NCBI RefSeq assembly: GCF_006349365.1
Contig: NZ_CP040899.1
Location: 372,001-436,000 of the forward strand
Length of the DNA: 64,000 bases
Direction of reading: 5' to 3'
Source: Georgenia wutianyii
GTDB taxonomy: Bacteria > Actinomycetota > Actinomycetes > Actinomycetales > Actinomycetaceae
This document shows, piece after piece, positions 27,245 through 33,921 of this stretch. The notes under the pieces are model-generated. The model saw nothing but the letters and a program-made list of their open reading frames with translations. It did no database searches and had not been told where the DNA came from. The first letter of the stretch is position 1. Each line of letters opens with the position of its first letter. The translations under genes and the position numbers were made by a program.

Positions 27245-28342
27245 TCAGCGCGGCCTTACGGTCGTTGTGTCGTCTCGGGTCGGCGCCTCGGGTGCCCCCG
27301 GCGTGCCCCCGAAGGCGTTAACCAGCGCGAATCCCGCTCGGTCGGCGGCCGTCCCGAGGTAGTGGACGTAGACCTGCGTCGCGCTGATGCTCTCGTGACC
27401 GAGCCATGCCTGGACAGTTCGGAGATCGACACCCGCCCGCAGCCACTCGGTAGCCGCCGTATGCCGAAGATCGTGGATGGTGTGGCCAGGTGCGTAGAGG
27501 CTCCACTTCAAGGCACGGCGGAAGTTGCTCTTGTGGAGCTGGGCGCCTCGGCCCGTAGTGAAGAGGTAGTCACCGCCAGGACGTCCGTCGGCCATCTCGC
27601 GCACGAGCGGCCAAACCCGCATCGGTATCGGTACAGATCTGTTGGCCTTGCCCTTTGTGACCTTCTCTGCGTAGCCCTCGCTATGGGACCGCGAGATTCG
27701 AAGCACCGGCATGTCTCCTCCCACGACCGCGTCGACGCGGAGGGCGCGAGCTTCACCCCAGCGAAGCCCCGTCCAGGCGAGGATGCGCACCACATCGGCC
27801 ATCGCGGCATCGACCTTTTGCATCTGCTCGGTGACCAGGTCCAGCTCGGTCCACGTCCAGGGGCGCATCTCGCGAGGTGGTGCCCCAACCGAGCGCGAGA
27901 CTTTGACCCCGGCGACTGGAGACGCCAGAACGAGCCCTTCCCGCACGCACCAGGTCCAGAAGGCTGCGAGGGTGATGCGTGTGCGCTCAACCGTCGCGGT
28001 CGCGCCGATGACACGAGACAAGACCCGCTCTATGTCGGTCGGTTTGACGGAGCCGACCTGCCGCTGGAGAAGGGCCGCAGGCAGCCTCGAAGTCACCGAT
28101 GCGTCGCGAGCCCATGTTGACTGAGCGACACGACCTCGCCGGTGGTCGAGCCACTCGTCCAGAGCTTGGCGAACGAGCACGCGGCCTGCTCGCGGGTCAA
28201 CGAGCCCGTCGAGTGCCGCCCGCTGGCGGCGCTCCCATGCCTCGGCGTCAGCCTTTCGATCAAAGGTCCGCCCGGCGACATAGTTTCGCCCGTTCTTGAC
28301 GACCGCGCGCCATCGGCCTGACGACGTCTTGCGGATGCTCAC
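27245..28342 (-). CDS. int: Tyrosine recombinase (integrase)
   Basis: Site-specific recombinase of 365 residues integrating the element at tRNA-Arg. An Arm-type/AP2-like N-terminus (SGRWRAVVKNGRNYVAGRTF), core-binding SAM-like domain (about 55-150), and catalytic domain with Arg194 (TGLRWGEARAL), His290-x-x-Arg293 (HDLRH), His316 and Tyr325 (QVYVHY). GTG at 28342 has GGAGAAG upstream and overlaps the excisionase stop. The stop is only 12 bases from attL. Confidence 0.95.
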   Translation of the reverse strand: MSIRKTSSGRWRAVVKNGRNYVAGRTFDRKADAEAWERRQRAALDGLVDPRAGRVLVRQALDEWLDHRRGRVAQSTWARDASVTSRLPAALLQRQVGSVKPTDIERVLSRVIGATATVERTRITLAAFWTWCVREGLVLASPVAGVKVSRSVGAPPREMRPWTWTELDLVTEQMQKVDAAMADVVRILAWTGLRWGEARALRVDAVVGGDMPVLRISRSHSEGYAEKVTKGKANRSVPIPMRVWPLVREMADGRPGGDYLFTTGRGAQLHKSNFRRALKWSLYAPGHTIHDLRHTAATEWLRAGVDLRTVQAWLGHESISATQVYVHYLGTAADRAGFALVNAFGGTPGAPEAPTRDDTTTVRPR

Positions 28343-28566
28343 GCTGCTTCTCCGAGATGAAGGCTGCTTGCGGGGGAGTGGGAGGCGGCTGAGACCGACG
28401 ACTGCGAAACCCATGCGCGCACCTGGGTCTCGGAGTAGCGAGGGGTCCGCGCAGTGACCCAGATGACAGGCGGCCCTTCGCCGGTCTGACGGAGCCGGCA
28501 GAGGGTGGCCGCCGACACCTGGAGGTAGGCGGCCACCTCCCGCGTGGTCAGGAGTCGGTCACTCAT
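28339..28566 (-). CDS. xis: Excisionase-like helix-turn-helix protein
   Basis: A 75-residue protein with a MerR/AlpA-type winged helix: LLTTREVAAYLQVSAATLCR followed by a basic wing PRYSETQVRAWV. Small proteins of this type directly before the integrase act as recombination directionality factors. The ATG overlaps the upstream gene and its stop overlaps the int GTG, so the genes form one transcript. Confidence 0.82.
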   Translation of the reverse strand: MSDRLLTTREVAAYLQVSAATLCRLRQTGEGPPVIWVTARTPRYSETQVRAWVSQSSVSAASHSPASSLHLGEAA

Positions 28567-28921
28567 CGCCGAGCTTCTCGAGGAGTGCCTGGCGGCTCTG
28601 TTCGAGTCCCCTGATGACCTGGTGTTCATGGTGCAGTGCGGTTCGGAGGGACTCCACCTCCATCTCGAGCTCTCGGACGAGACGGTGGATAGCGCTCCTT
28701 GCGACAGCGAAGTCACCCCCGGCCTGCCGAGAGGCGTGGCCGTGAGCCTCAAACCGTGCCGTGTTGTACTCATCCACCGTGAGCCCCATGCTCGGGTCCT
28801 TCATCGCCTTCCACTCTCGCTGGCTGAGCGGCTGGGGGGCGAGCACCCTGAACCACACCTCCCGGGAGTGCGCGTGCAGCAGCTCGCCGACCAGCTGCGT
28901 CAGCTTCTCGTCCGTGGTCAC
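28559..28921 (-). CDS. Small hypothetical protein of the element
   Basis: A 120-residue protein of no recognised family. It has an N-terminal segment (TTDEKLTQLVGELLHAHSRE) and a C-terminal coiled-coil-like helix (VRELEMEVESLRTALHHEHQ) ending in acidic residues. GTG start overlaps the upstream stop (GTGA) and the gene overlaps xis. Cotranscription with xis-int suggests a role in excision, replication or maintenance; nothing more can be said. Confidence 0.65.
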   Translation of the reverse strand: MTTDEKLTQLVGELLHAHSREVWFRVLAPQPLSQREWKAMKDPSMGLTVDEYNTARFEAHGHASRQAGGDFAVARSAIHRLVRELEMEVESLRTALHHEHQVIRGLEQSRQALLEKLGDE

Positions 28922-29265
28922 GACTGCGACTCCCTGTGCGCGGAGACCGCGACGAGGCGCTCGACCGTGATGGAGAGCGCGACTCGCGAGTTGTTCTCGT
29001 ACGGCATGACCCAGACGCGGCCCTGGGCGGCGTACTTCTGCCCCAGCTCGTACCCGGCCTCGGCGGGCTCGACCACGTGGACAGACGCCGTCTTGTCCGC
29101 CTTGACCTCGCCACCACGCAGCGTCATCAGGATGGTGCCGCTCGCGTACGTCGGGCGGCCGTCCGGGGTCAACTTCCCCTCACGGAGGCGGGGCGTCTCC
29201 CCGAGTCCGATGGTGAGCACCGGCCACGCCTTCGCGTCCGTAGCCACGGGCAGGGCCGTCGTCAA
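28918..29265 (-). CDS. Hypothetical protein, first gene of the int-xis operon
   Basis: About 115 residues rich in beta strands (AWPVLTIGLGETPRLREGKL, TYASGTILMTLRGGEV, RVWVMPYENNSRVALSITVERL), with the appearance of a single OB-like or beta-barrel domain. The frame is open to an ATG at 29343, but the upstream part looks non-coding; TTG at 29265 with GGAG nine bases before is preferred. Comparable small proteins occur beside replication genes in actinomycete elements, but no family is recognised. Confidence 0.6.
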   Translation of the reverse strand: MTTALPVATDAKAWPVLTIGLGETPRLREGKLTPDGRPTYASGTILMTLRGGEVKADKTASVHVVEPAEAGYELGQKYAAQGRVWVMPYENNSRVALSITVERLVAVSAHRESQS

Positions 29266-29389
29266 CCTGGTGTTCTCCAAGGTTCTCTCGCTTCTTCTCC
29301 CCGAGGGGAGACGTAGGGTGCTGCGCTGACATCCGCGGCACATGTATGTAGGTGATCGCAGTGTGGCATGGACATCATTGCCTGGTCAA

Positions 29390-29406
29390 GCAGGGTGCTA
29401 CCCTGC
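29390..29406. promoter_or_regulatory. Inverted repeat operator before the element's regulator
   Basis: GCAGGGT-GCT-ACCCTGC, perfect 7-bp arms around a 3-base centre, ends four bases before the ATG of the small HTH protein and overlaps a -10-like TACCCT with TTGCCT 15 bases earlier. An autoregulatory operator is likely; the transcript would be nearly leaderless. Confidence 0.6.
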
Positions 29407-29410
29407 CTAG

Positions 29411-29779
29411 ATGACGAACTATCAGCAGTGGTCCGTCCTAGGTGGCGCGCCGGACGTCCTGAAGCTCGGCCTCAACGAAGTCGAAACCGCGCTAGGGCGT
29501 GCAGCGTCTATGCCGCCTGAGGTGTACGAGCACGCTCCGGGTGCTTACACCGTCAAGACGCTCGAACAGTTGCAGCAGGCGCAGCGCTGGCTTCAGTGGA
29601 CGGTCCGCGTCCTTGCTGACGAGGCGCTTACGCGCGAGACCGCATCTAGGCGAGGGCTGGCCGAAGCGGCGGGTGTTGCGTTCACTACGGTTCAAAAATG
29701 GAGTCGCGAGCCCATCTTGGAGGGGCCTGAAGGCGAGCTGGGGCCCGCAATGTTGCCCGATGGGCGTCGCCGCAAGTAG
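29411..29779 (+). CDS. Small DNA-binding protein of the element
   Basis: A 122-residue protein with a helical N-terminus and a C-terminal HTH (SRRGLAEAAGVAFTTVQKWS). It is divergent from the int-xis operon, with a perfect inverted repeat just before its start, an arrangement typical of an element's master repressor or copy control protein. No family name can be given. Confidence 0.7.
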   Translation: MTNYQQWSVLGGAPDVLKLGLNEVETALGRAASMPPEVYEHAPGAYTVKTLEQLQQAQRWLQWTVRVLADEALTRETASRRGLAEAAGVAFTTVQKWSREPILEGPEGELGPAMLPDGRRRK

Positions 29780-29943
29780 AACGCCAAAGAGCAGGACCTC
29801 TCGATGCGGGTCGGTGGCTCGGGTCAGGTCTCCCCGTAGGGGCAGGCTCGCTCTATCAGGCGACTCTCTTTCTGGGCACGGGATGCGGGGTGTCGCGTCG
29901 TAAGTCGAAGACAACGGGTAGTCGTGCGGTCTAGCGTGATCGC

Positions 29944-31338
29944 ATGTCACTTGAAAGTCTGAGGGCGGGACATCCGGTCGCTGCGCTGATCGTTGATGGG
30001 GCCCCAGAGACGCCCTTTGTGGCCGCAACGCTGGCGGTGTCAGCGTCTGGAATCGACCTCGATATTCCATTCCTCGATGCGAGGAGTGTGTCTGGCTTTG
30101 AGCACGTCGATGGCTGGCGCAGGACGGGCGTGCCTCAGAGTCTGCAGCTCCTCGTTCCAGGCGCGAAGGTCTCATTGTTCGACCTCCGATATGCCGGAGA
30201 AAATCTGCCGAGCGAGGGTGCATCGATCCTGATGGTGCGGGCGACTGAGGCAGTACTCGCTGGCCGCGATGGTCCCGTTTCGGATCCCCTGGAGGTCGAA
30301 ACGGTCCGGAGTCGCTTGGACGGTCTAAACGGCTGGTCCCAAGTCACCGCCGTGACGACCGATAGGGCAGTTGATGCGGAGAGCCGCGTGTATCGGTTGA
30401 CGGTGGTCGCTGAAACGGGCGACGGCGTAGTTTGGCGCCAGGGGGATGCCGAGATGGCGCTGCAGGCTCACTGGAGGACCGACAACCCCGGTGTGGGGGA
30501 CGAGCGTGCGCTCCTTATCGCAGACGATGTAACGCTGGAGACGACATTCGCCTCCCCCCGGCCATTCCGTGACCACCTCGTAGAGCAGCGCAAGATCGCC
30601 AATCTAATGGTGTTTATCTACGGCAGGTCAATGAGCTTCCGTCAGCACAAGGTGCGCGACGAGCGGTTTCCTGCGCGGCTCCTGAGTGGAGAGATCTATG
30701 ACATCCCTTACGTGGAGTTGGTCTCAGCACGCACCCTTGGTGAGGCGGCTTCGGAGCCGCCGACTCGGGAGGACTTGGCACGGCCTCTTGCGCTACTGCC
30801 CGCGATTGGTGTGGGTGGCCTGACACGCTGGGCGGAAGTGTATGACGAGTGGAAGCGGTTCATTCTTCCTGCAGTGAACTCGCTAGCTCGGCGCGGGGCG
30901 CTCATCGAGGAAGTTGTGATGTCGACGTCGACCGCCATCGAGGCGGCTGGTCGAAAGATTGGGAAGTGTGATGGTGAGGAAGGGACGTATAGCTCACGGG
31001 GAAAGGAGACGACTGCTACCTATTCGTACCGTTGTCTCAAAGTGCTAGACCTGCCATGGGGTGACTATGTGATGAGCCTCAGAGGGCTAGCGCAGGCCAT
31101 GGCGGACAACTACAACGAGCTTAAGCATGAAGATAGGGGCGACTTTCCTGATCCTCGCCAGAGTTACCTCATCGGACTAGTGAACAAGTGGGTCGTCCGG
31201 TTGTTGGCGTTGCGCTTGACCGGTTCGGACCACTTGATCGAACCGCATCGCTCAAGCGGTGCGCTCTGGCACATCACCCAGGCATTCGAGGCCAATCACC
31301 TCCGCACCCTCGAAAGTGGTGAGTGGGAGGCCTTTTGA
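29944..31338 (+). CDS. ApeA-like HEPN-domain protein, candidate anti-phage defence
   Basis: A 464-residue cytosolic protein with lower GC than the host genes. The N-terminal half is beta-rich with the SRLDGLNGWSQV segment and a mid-region PFRDHLVEQRKIANLMVFIYG, both characteristic of ApeA_NTD-type proteins. The C-terminal part is helical and ends in a HEPN-like helix containing YNELKH (residues 390-395) followed by PRQSYLIGLVNKWVVRLL. ApeA proteins are HEPN RNases giving abortive anti-phage defence. The classical Rx4-6H is not strictly met (Asn instead of Arg before the His), so nuclease activity is not certain. It stands alone on the element, as cargo would. Confidence 0.6.
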   Translation: MSLESLRAGHPVAALIVDGAPETPFVAATLAVSASGIDLDIPFLDARSVSGFEHVDGWRRTGVPQSLQLLVPGAKVSLFDLRYAGENLPSEGASILMVRATEAVLAGRDGPVSDPLEVETVRSRLDGLNGWSQVTAVTTDRAVDAESRVYRLTVVAETGDGVVWRQGDAEMALQAHWRTDNPGVGDERALLIADDVTLETTFASPRPFRDHLVEQRKIANLMVFIYGRSMSFRQHKVRDERFPARLLSGEIYDIPYVELVSARTLGEAASEPPTREDLARPLALLPAIGVGGLTRWAEVYDEWKRFILPAVNSLARRGALIEEVVMSTSTAIEAAGRKIGKCDGEEGTYSSRGKETTATYSYRCLKVLDLPWGDYVMSLRGLAQAMADNYNELKHEDRGDFPDPRQSYLIGLVNKWVVRLLALRLTGSDHLIEPHRSSGALWHITQAFEANHLRTLESGEWEAF

Positions 31339-31435
31339 CCCTTGGCGGCGAACGGCAGGGGGCGGTTCCCATCGGGCGCCAGTCAAGTGGCCGAAATCTT
31401 CATGAGTTTTCGAATTTCTCTATACAGAATCAAGG

Positions 31436-31522
31436 CCGGGGGTGCTGCGCACCCCCGGCGTGCGCCTCACCGGGGGGTTGGGTCGCGGGCTCCGTTGTCA
31501 CCCGCGACCCAACGCCCCCGGT
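31436..31522. other. Pair of strong hairpins in the element's largest non-coding gap
   Basis: Within the 339-base gap between two convergent genes, hairpin 1 (31436-31458) has perfect 10-bp arms CCGGGGGTGC around a 3-base loop. Hairpin 2 (31469-31522) has about 20 bp with one small bulge around an 11-base loop. They may act as terminators for the converging HEPN and rep transcripts, or as part of a single-strand or double-strand origin for rolling-circle replication. The rest of the gap shows nothing recognisable. Confidence 0.6.
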
Positions 31523-31677
31523 GGGACGCCCCTGACCAGTTCGTTGACGATCGGCTATGAGGGGGCATCCCGAACTGCCACCTGACGACGTCGGACGATG
31601 CCATAACCGCTTCGCTGGTCATGGCTTTGTCGCGCCTGTCGGCAGGATGGCACCTCGGGCGTGGGGTAGAAGTCCAA

Positions 31678-32826
31678 CTAGGGCAAGGCGGGAGGGCCAG
31701 TTCGCGGCGGCTGCAACGCCTGCCAGGTGGAGATCGAGTTGCCGATGCTCTCCGAGGTCGTGGCGAGGGTAGCGATGCTGGTCGTTTCCACTGGTAGCGC
31801 GGTGAATCTCTGCCGGAGTGCCCACGCCGCTCTCGCCGCTCGCTGAGCCGTACGGGTCAGACCAGTGAGGCTCCAGCCGGGTGAGGTCTCGCCGGTCTCC
31901 GCGTCTGTGGTGGGTCGAGAGACCGTTACGACGGCGGACGCTGCTCCCTGGCGTCTGTGCGCAGGCAGCGGGCAACCGGGGCGAGCCTCTGATGTCCCGC
32001 GGCCGCGACTACGGCTGAGACATGTCGGGCAGGGCATCAGGCTTGCCGCTCGGGATAGCCGAGCTGTCAGCTGCCAAGGCACGTTCGCAGCCGATCCATC
32101 AGCGACGGCTTTTCCGAGGTAGCTCAGTGCCTTGGTGACGTACCAAATCGCCTTAGCGGCATCACCGTCGGGCGTCAGCCGCCGCACGTCCACTTGGTTG
32201 CCCCAACGGACTCGCGTTCCTTCGTAACCTGTCGCTACCACAGACGCGAGAACGCCTCGCAGCTTTTCGCGCGGAGCCGCCTCAGACGCTGGGACTCGAA
32301 TAAGCACGTGATGGTGCAAGGCGCCGCGAGCTTGCCACTCACGGACGGACGCGAACTGCATGCGAGGCATCAGCACGCGGAGTCGAGACCGTGTTCGGTC
32401 CCAGAGGCGGCTCGAGTCCCTGTTCCATCGGACGGTTCCGTCGTAGTCGTAACCGTCCAAATCGACGGGTACGCCTCGGAGGTGGGAGTCCACATCTGAT
32501 TGGTGCACTACCCCGCATGAGCACCGCCGATTCGGCGAGCCGCTCGTTCGTGGAACTCGATGGACGCGGCCGAACGAGGGTGCGGTCAAGGTGACCATGT
32601 AGAACACAGAAGCACCCGGTGCCGCGAAGACGCCGGATCGTAGGATGGCGGCCCAGTCCCCGACTACTAGCTTCGAGCACGAGACGCATTGGTCTCGGAG
32701 TCTGCTTCCACAGCGCACCTGCTGCTCGGTGCCGTCTGGCATCTGTACGGTTACTGGCCGGGCGCAGCGGCGCTCCTCGCGGACGGCCAGCGCGAGGCGT
32801 TCGCTCGCGGAGAGATCGTCGATCAT
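31678..32826 (-). CDS. rep: RepSA-like rolling-circle replication initiator
   Basis: A 382-residue HUH endonuclease. A Cys-rich N-terminal motif (CVSC with upstream CG, residues about 39-50) and CSCG at 102-105 are followed by the HUH motif HHH at 171-173 (ALHHHVLIRV) and the candidate nicking tyrosines Y229 and Y236 in WYVTKALSYLGK. A second Cys cluster (CPTC) lies in the C-terminal half. This is the architecture of pSAM2/pIJ101-type initiators that nick the double-strand origin. The ATG start is about 110 bases from attR; no strong Shine-Dalgarno is seen. Confidence 0.88.
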   Translation of the reverse strand: MIDDLSASERLALAVREERRCARPVTVQMPDGTEQQVRCGSRLRDQCVSCSKLVVGDWAAILRSGVFAAPGASVFYMVTLTAPSFGRVHRVPRTSGSPNRRCSCGVVHQSDVDSHLRGVPVDLDGYDYDGTVRWNRDSSRLWDRTRSRLRVLMPRMQFASVREWQARGALHHHVLIRVPASEAAPREKLRGVLASVVATGYEGTRVRWGNQVDVRRLTPDGDAAKAIWYVTKALSYLGKAVADGSAANVPWQLTARLSRAASLMPCPTCLSRSRGRGTSEARPGCPLPAHRRQGAASAVVTVSRPTTDAETGETSPGWSLTGLTRTAQRAARAAWALRQRFTALPVETTSIATLATTSESIGNSISTWQALQPPRTGPPALP

Positions 32827-32936
32827 CGCGCCACATCCGTGTGCCCCCGATGTGCCCCGCCGGTGTCCGCCGGTGCAACCCGTGCACTATGAGTCCCCGG
32901 CAGTACCGGCAGAACGCTAAGGCGTCGACCCTGGGG

Positions 32937-32986
32937 CGCTCTCCTAAAGCGGGTGTCGGCAGTTCGAATCTGCCCGAGGGCACCAG
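32937..32986 (+). other. Right attachment site (attR), tRNA-Arg 3' fragment
   Basis: An exact 50-base copy of the 3' part of tRNA-Arg (27183-27232). It lacks the acceptor 5' strand and D arm and is not a functional tRNA. Confidence 0.95.
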
Positions 32987-33117
32987 GCGCGGACGTACCC
33001 TCCAGGAGGGGATGCGTCGTGCCGTGCGTGGTCGCCGTCGACGACGTCCGGCCGGCGGGCCGCTGAGTCCGGCGCTCCTCCCGGGTCTGCACCAGCACCC
33101 GCACCGAGGAGGACCGC

Positions 33118-33678
33118 ATGCGCACCGTGACGTACTCGATGGGAATGTCCGCGGACGGCTACGTCGTCGGGCCGGACGGCCGCTTCGACTGGGCGGCGCC
33201 CGACGCGGAGATCTTCGCCTTCCACCTGGAGGAGATCCGGCAGGTCGGGGTCCACCTCCTGGGCCGGCGGCTCTACGAGGTGATGCTCTACTGGGAGACC
33301 GCCGAGGAGGACCAGGAGCTCGACGACGCGGAGCGCGAGTGGGCCCGGCTGTGGAAGGCGCTGCCGAAGGTCGTCTTCTCCCGCACCCTCACCGCCGTGG
33401 AGGGCAGCAACACCCGGCTGGCCACGGGGACGGTCGCCGAGGAGGTCGCCCGCCTGCGCGCCGAGCCGGGGGAGGGGGACATCGCCATCGGCGGGGCCGC
33501 GCTCGCCGCGTCCGCCGAGGACCTCATCGACGAGTACCGCGCCGTGGTCTACCCCGTCCTCCTCGGCGGGGGGACGCCGTACTTCCCGCAGCACGAGCGC
33601 TTCGTGCGCCTCGAGCTCGCCGAGGTCCGGACGTTCGGCTCCAAGGTGGTCCACCACCGCTACCGGGCGCTGCGCTGA
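33118..33678 (+). CDS. Dihydrofolate reductase/RibD-C family protein
   Basis: A 186-residue YyaP-like member of the RibD C-terminal/DHFR family: TYSMGMSADGYVVGPDGRFDW at the N-terminus, LLGRRLYEVMLYW, and a late nucleotide-binding IAIGGAALAA. A GAGGAGG Shine-Dalgarno precedes the ATG. Members reduce unknown heterocyclic substrates with NADPH. It is the first chromosomal gene right of the integrated element. Confidence 0.85.
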   Translation: MRTVTYSMGMSADGYVVGPDGRFDWAAPDAEIFAFHLEEIRQVGVHLLGRRLYEVMLYWETAEEDQELDDAEREWARLWKALPKVVFSRTLTAVEGSNTRLATGTVAEEVARLRAEPGEGDIAIGGAALAASAEDLIDEYRAVVYPVLLGGGTPYFPQHERFVRLELAEVRTFGSKVVHHRYRALR

Positions 33679-33715
33679 GGCGGCGGCAGGCCAGTCTGCG
33701 CCCGATTTGTCGCCA

Positions 33716-33731
33716 CGTGACGAAGGTCACA
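33716..33731. promoter_or_regulatory. CRP/GlxR-like binding site
   Basis: CGTGA-N6-TCACA matches the TGTGA-N6-TCACA consensus at nine of ten positions. It lies upstream of the hairpin RNA candidate and about 190 bases before the large helicase-like gene. Confidence 0.5.
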
Positions 33732-33801
33732 CACAATCATGCGGACGTACAGGGTCGAGGCGCTTGCGCTCCGACGAAAGTTGGGCCAATATTTCTTCTT
33801 G

Positions 33802-33840
33802 TAGGGCGTGACGCCTGCCCCCCGTGTGCGTCACGCCCTA
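33802..33840 (+). ncRNA. C-rich-loop hairpin, possible small RNA or terminator (6C-like)
   Basis: Perfect 13-bp stem TAGGGCGTGACGC with its complement encloses a loop containing six consecutive C residues, preceded by AT-rich ATTTCTTCTTG. A weaker hairpin lies about 50 bases upstream (around 33750-33770). Actinobacterial 6C RNAs are defined by hairpins with C6 loops, but here only one C6 loop is visible, so a plain terminator for an unannotated transcript is the alternative. Confidence 0.45.
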
Positions 33841-33921
33841 TCCCATACCCTGAGCCGATAACTCGGCAACCGCGCGGCGGGTCGCCCCGGTCCCGCGCGT
33901 CGCCCTGGTTAGCGTGGGTGA

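Larger units (their letters stand above)
27183..32986. mobile_element. AICE-like integrative element in tRNA-Arg with RCR initiator and defence cargo
   Basis: About 5.8 kb bounded by 50-bp direct repeats. Contents in order: integrase, excisionase-like, two small unknowns (all minus), a small HTH protein and a HEPN/ApeA-like protein (plus), and a RepSA-like HUH replication initiator (minus). Base composition of the central part is lower than the flanks (34 of 60 bases are G+C at 30061-30120). The int-xis-rep set is that of actinomycete integrative elements such as pSAM2, but there is no FtsK/TraB-type transfer gene, so it is not self-transmissible by the usual route. Confidence 0.93.

Noticed and set aside
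27345..28124. Plus-strand frames inside the integrase gene
   Set aside because: Antisense to a tyrosine recombinase with complete catalytic residues.
32937..32986. A second tRNA-Arg gene
   Set aside because: It lacks the 5' acceptor strand, D arm and half of the anticodon stem; it is the attR copy.
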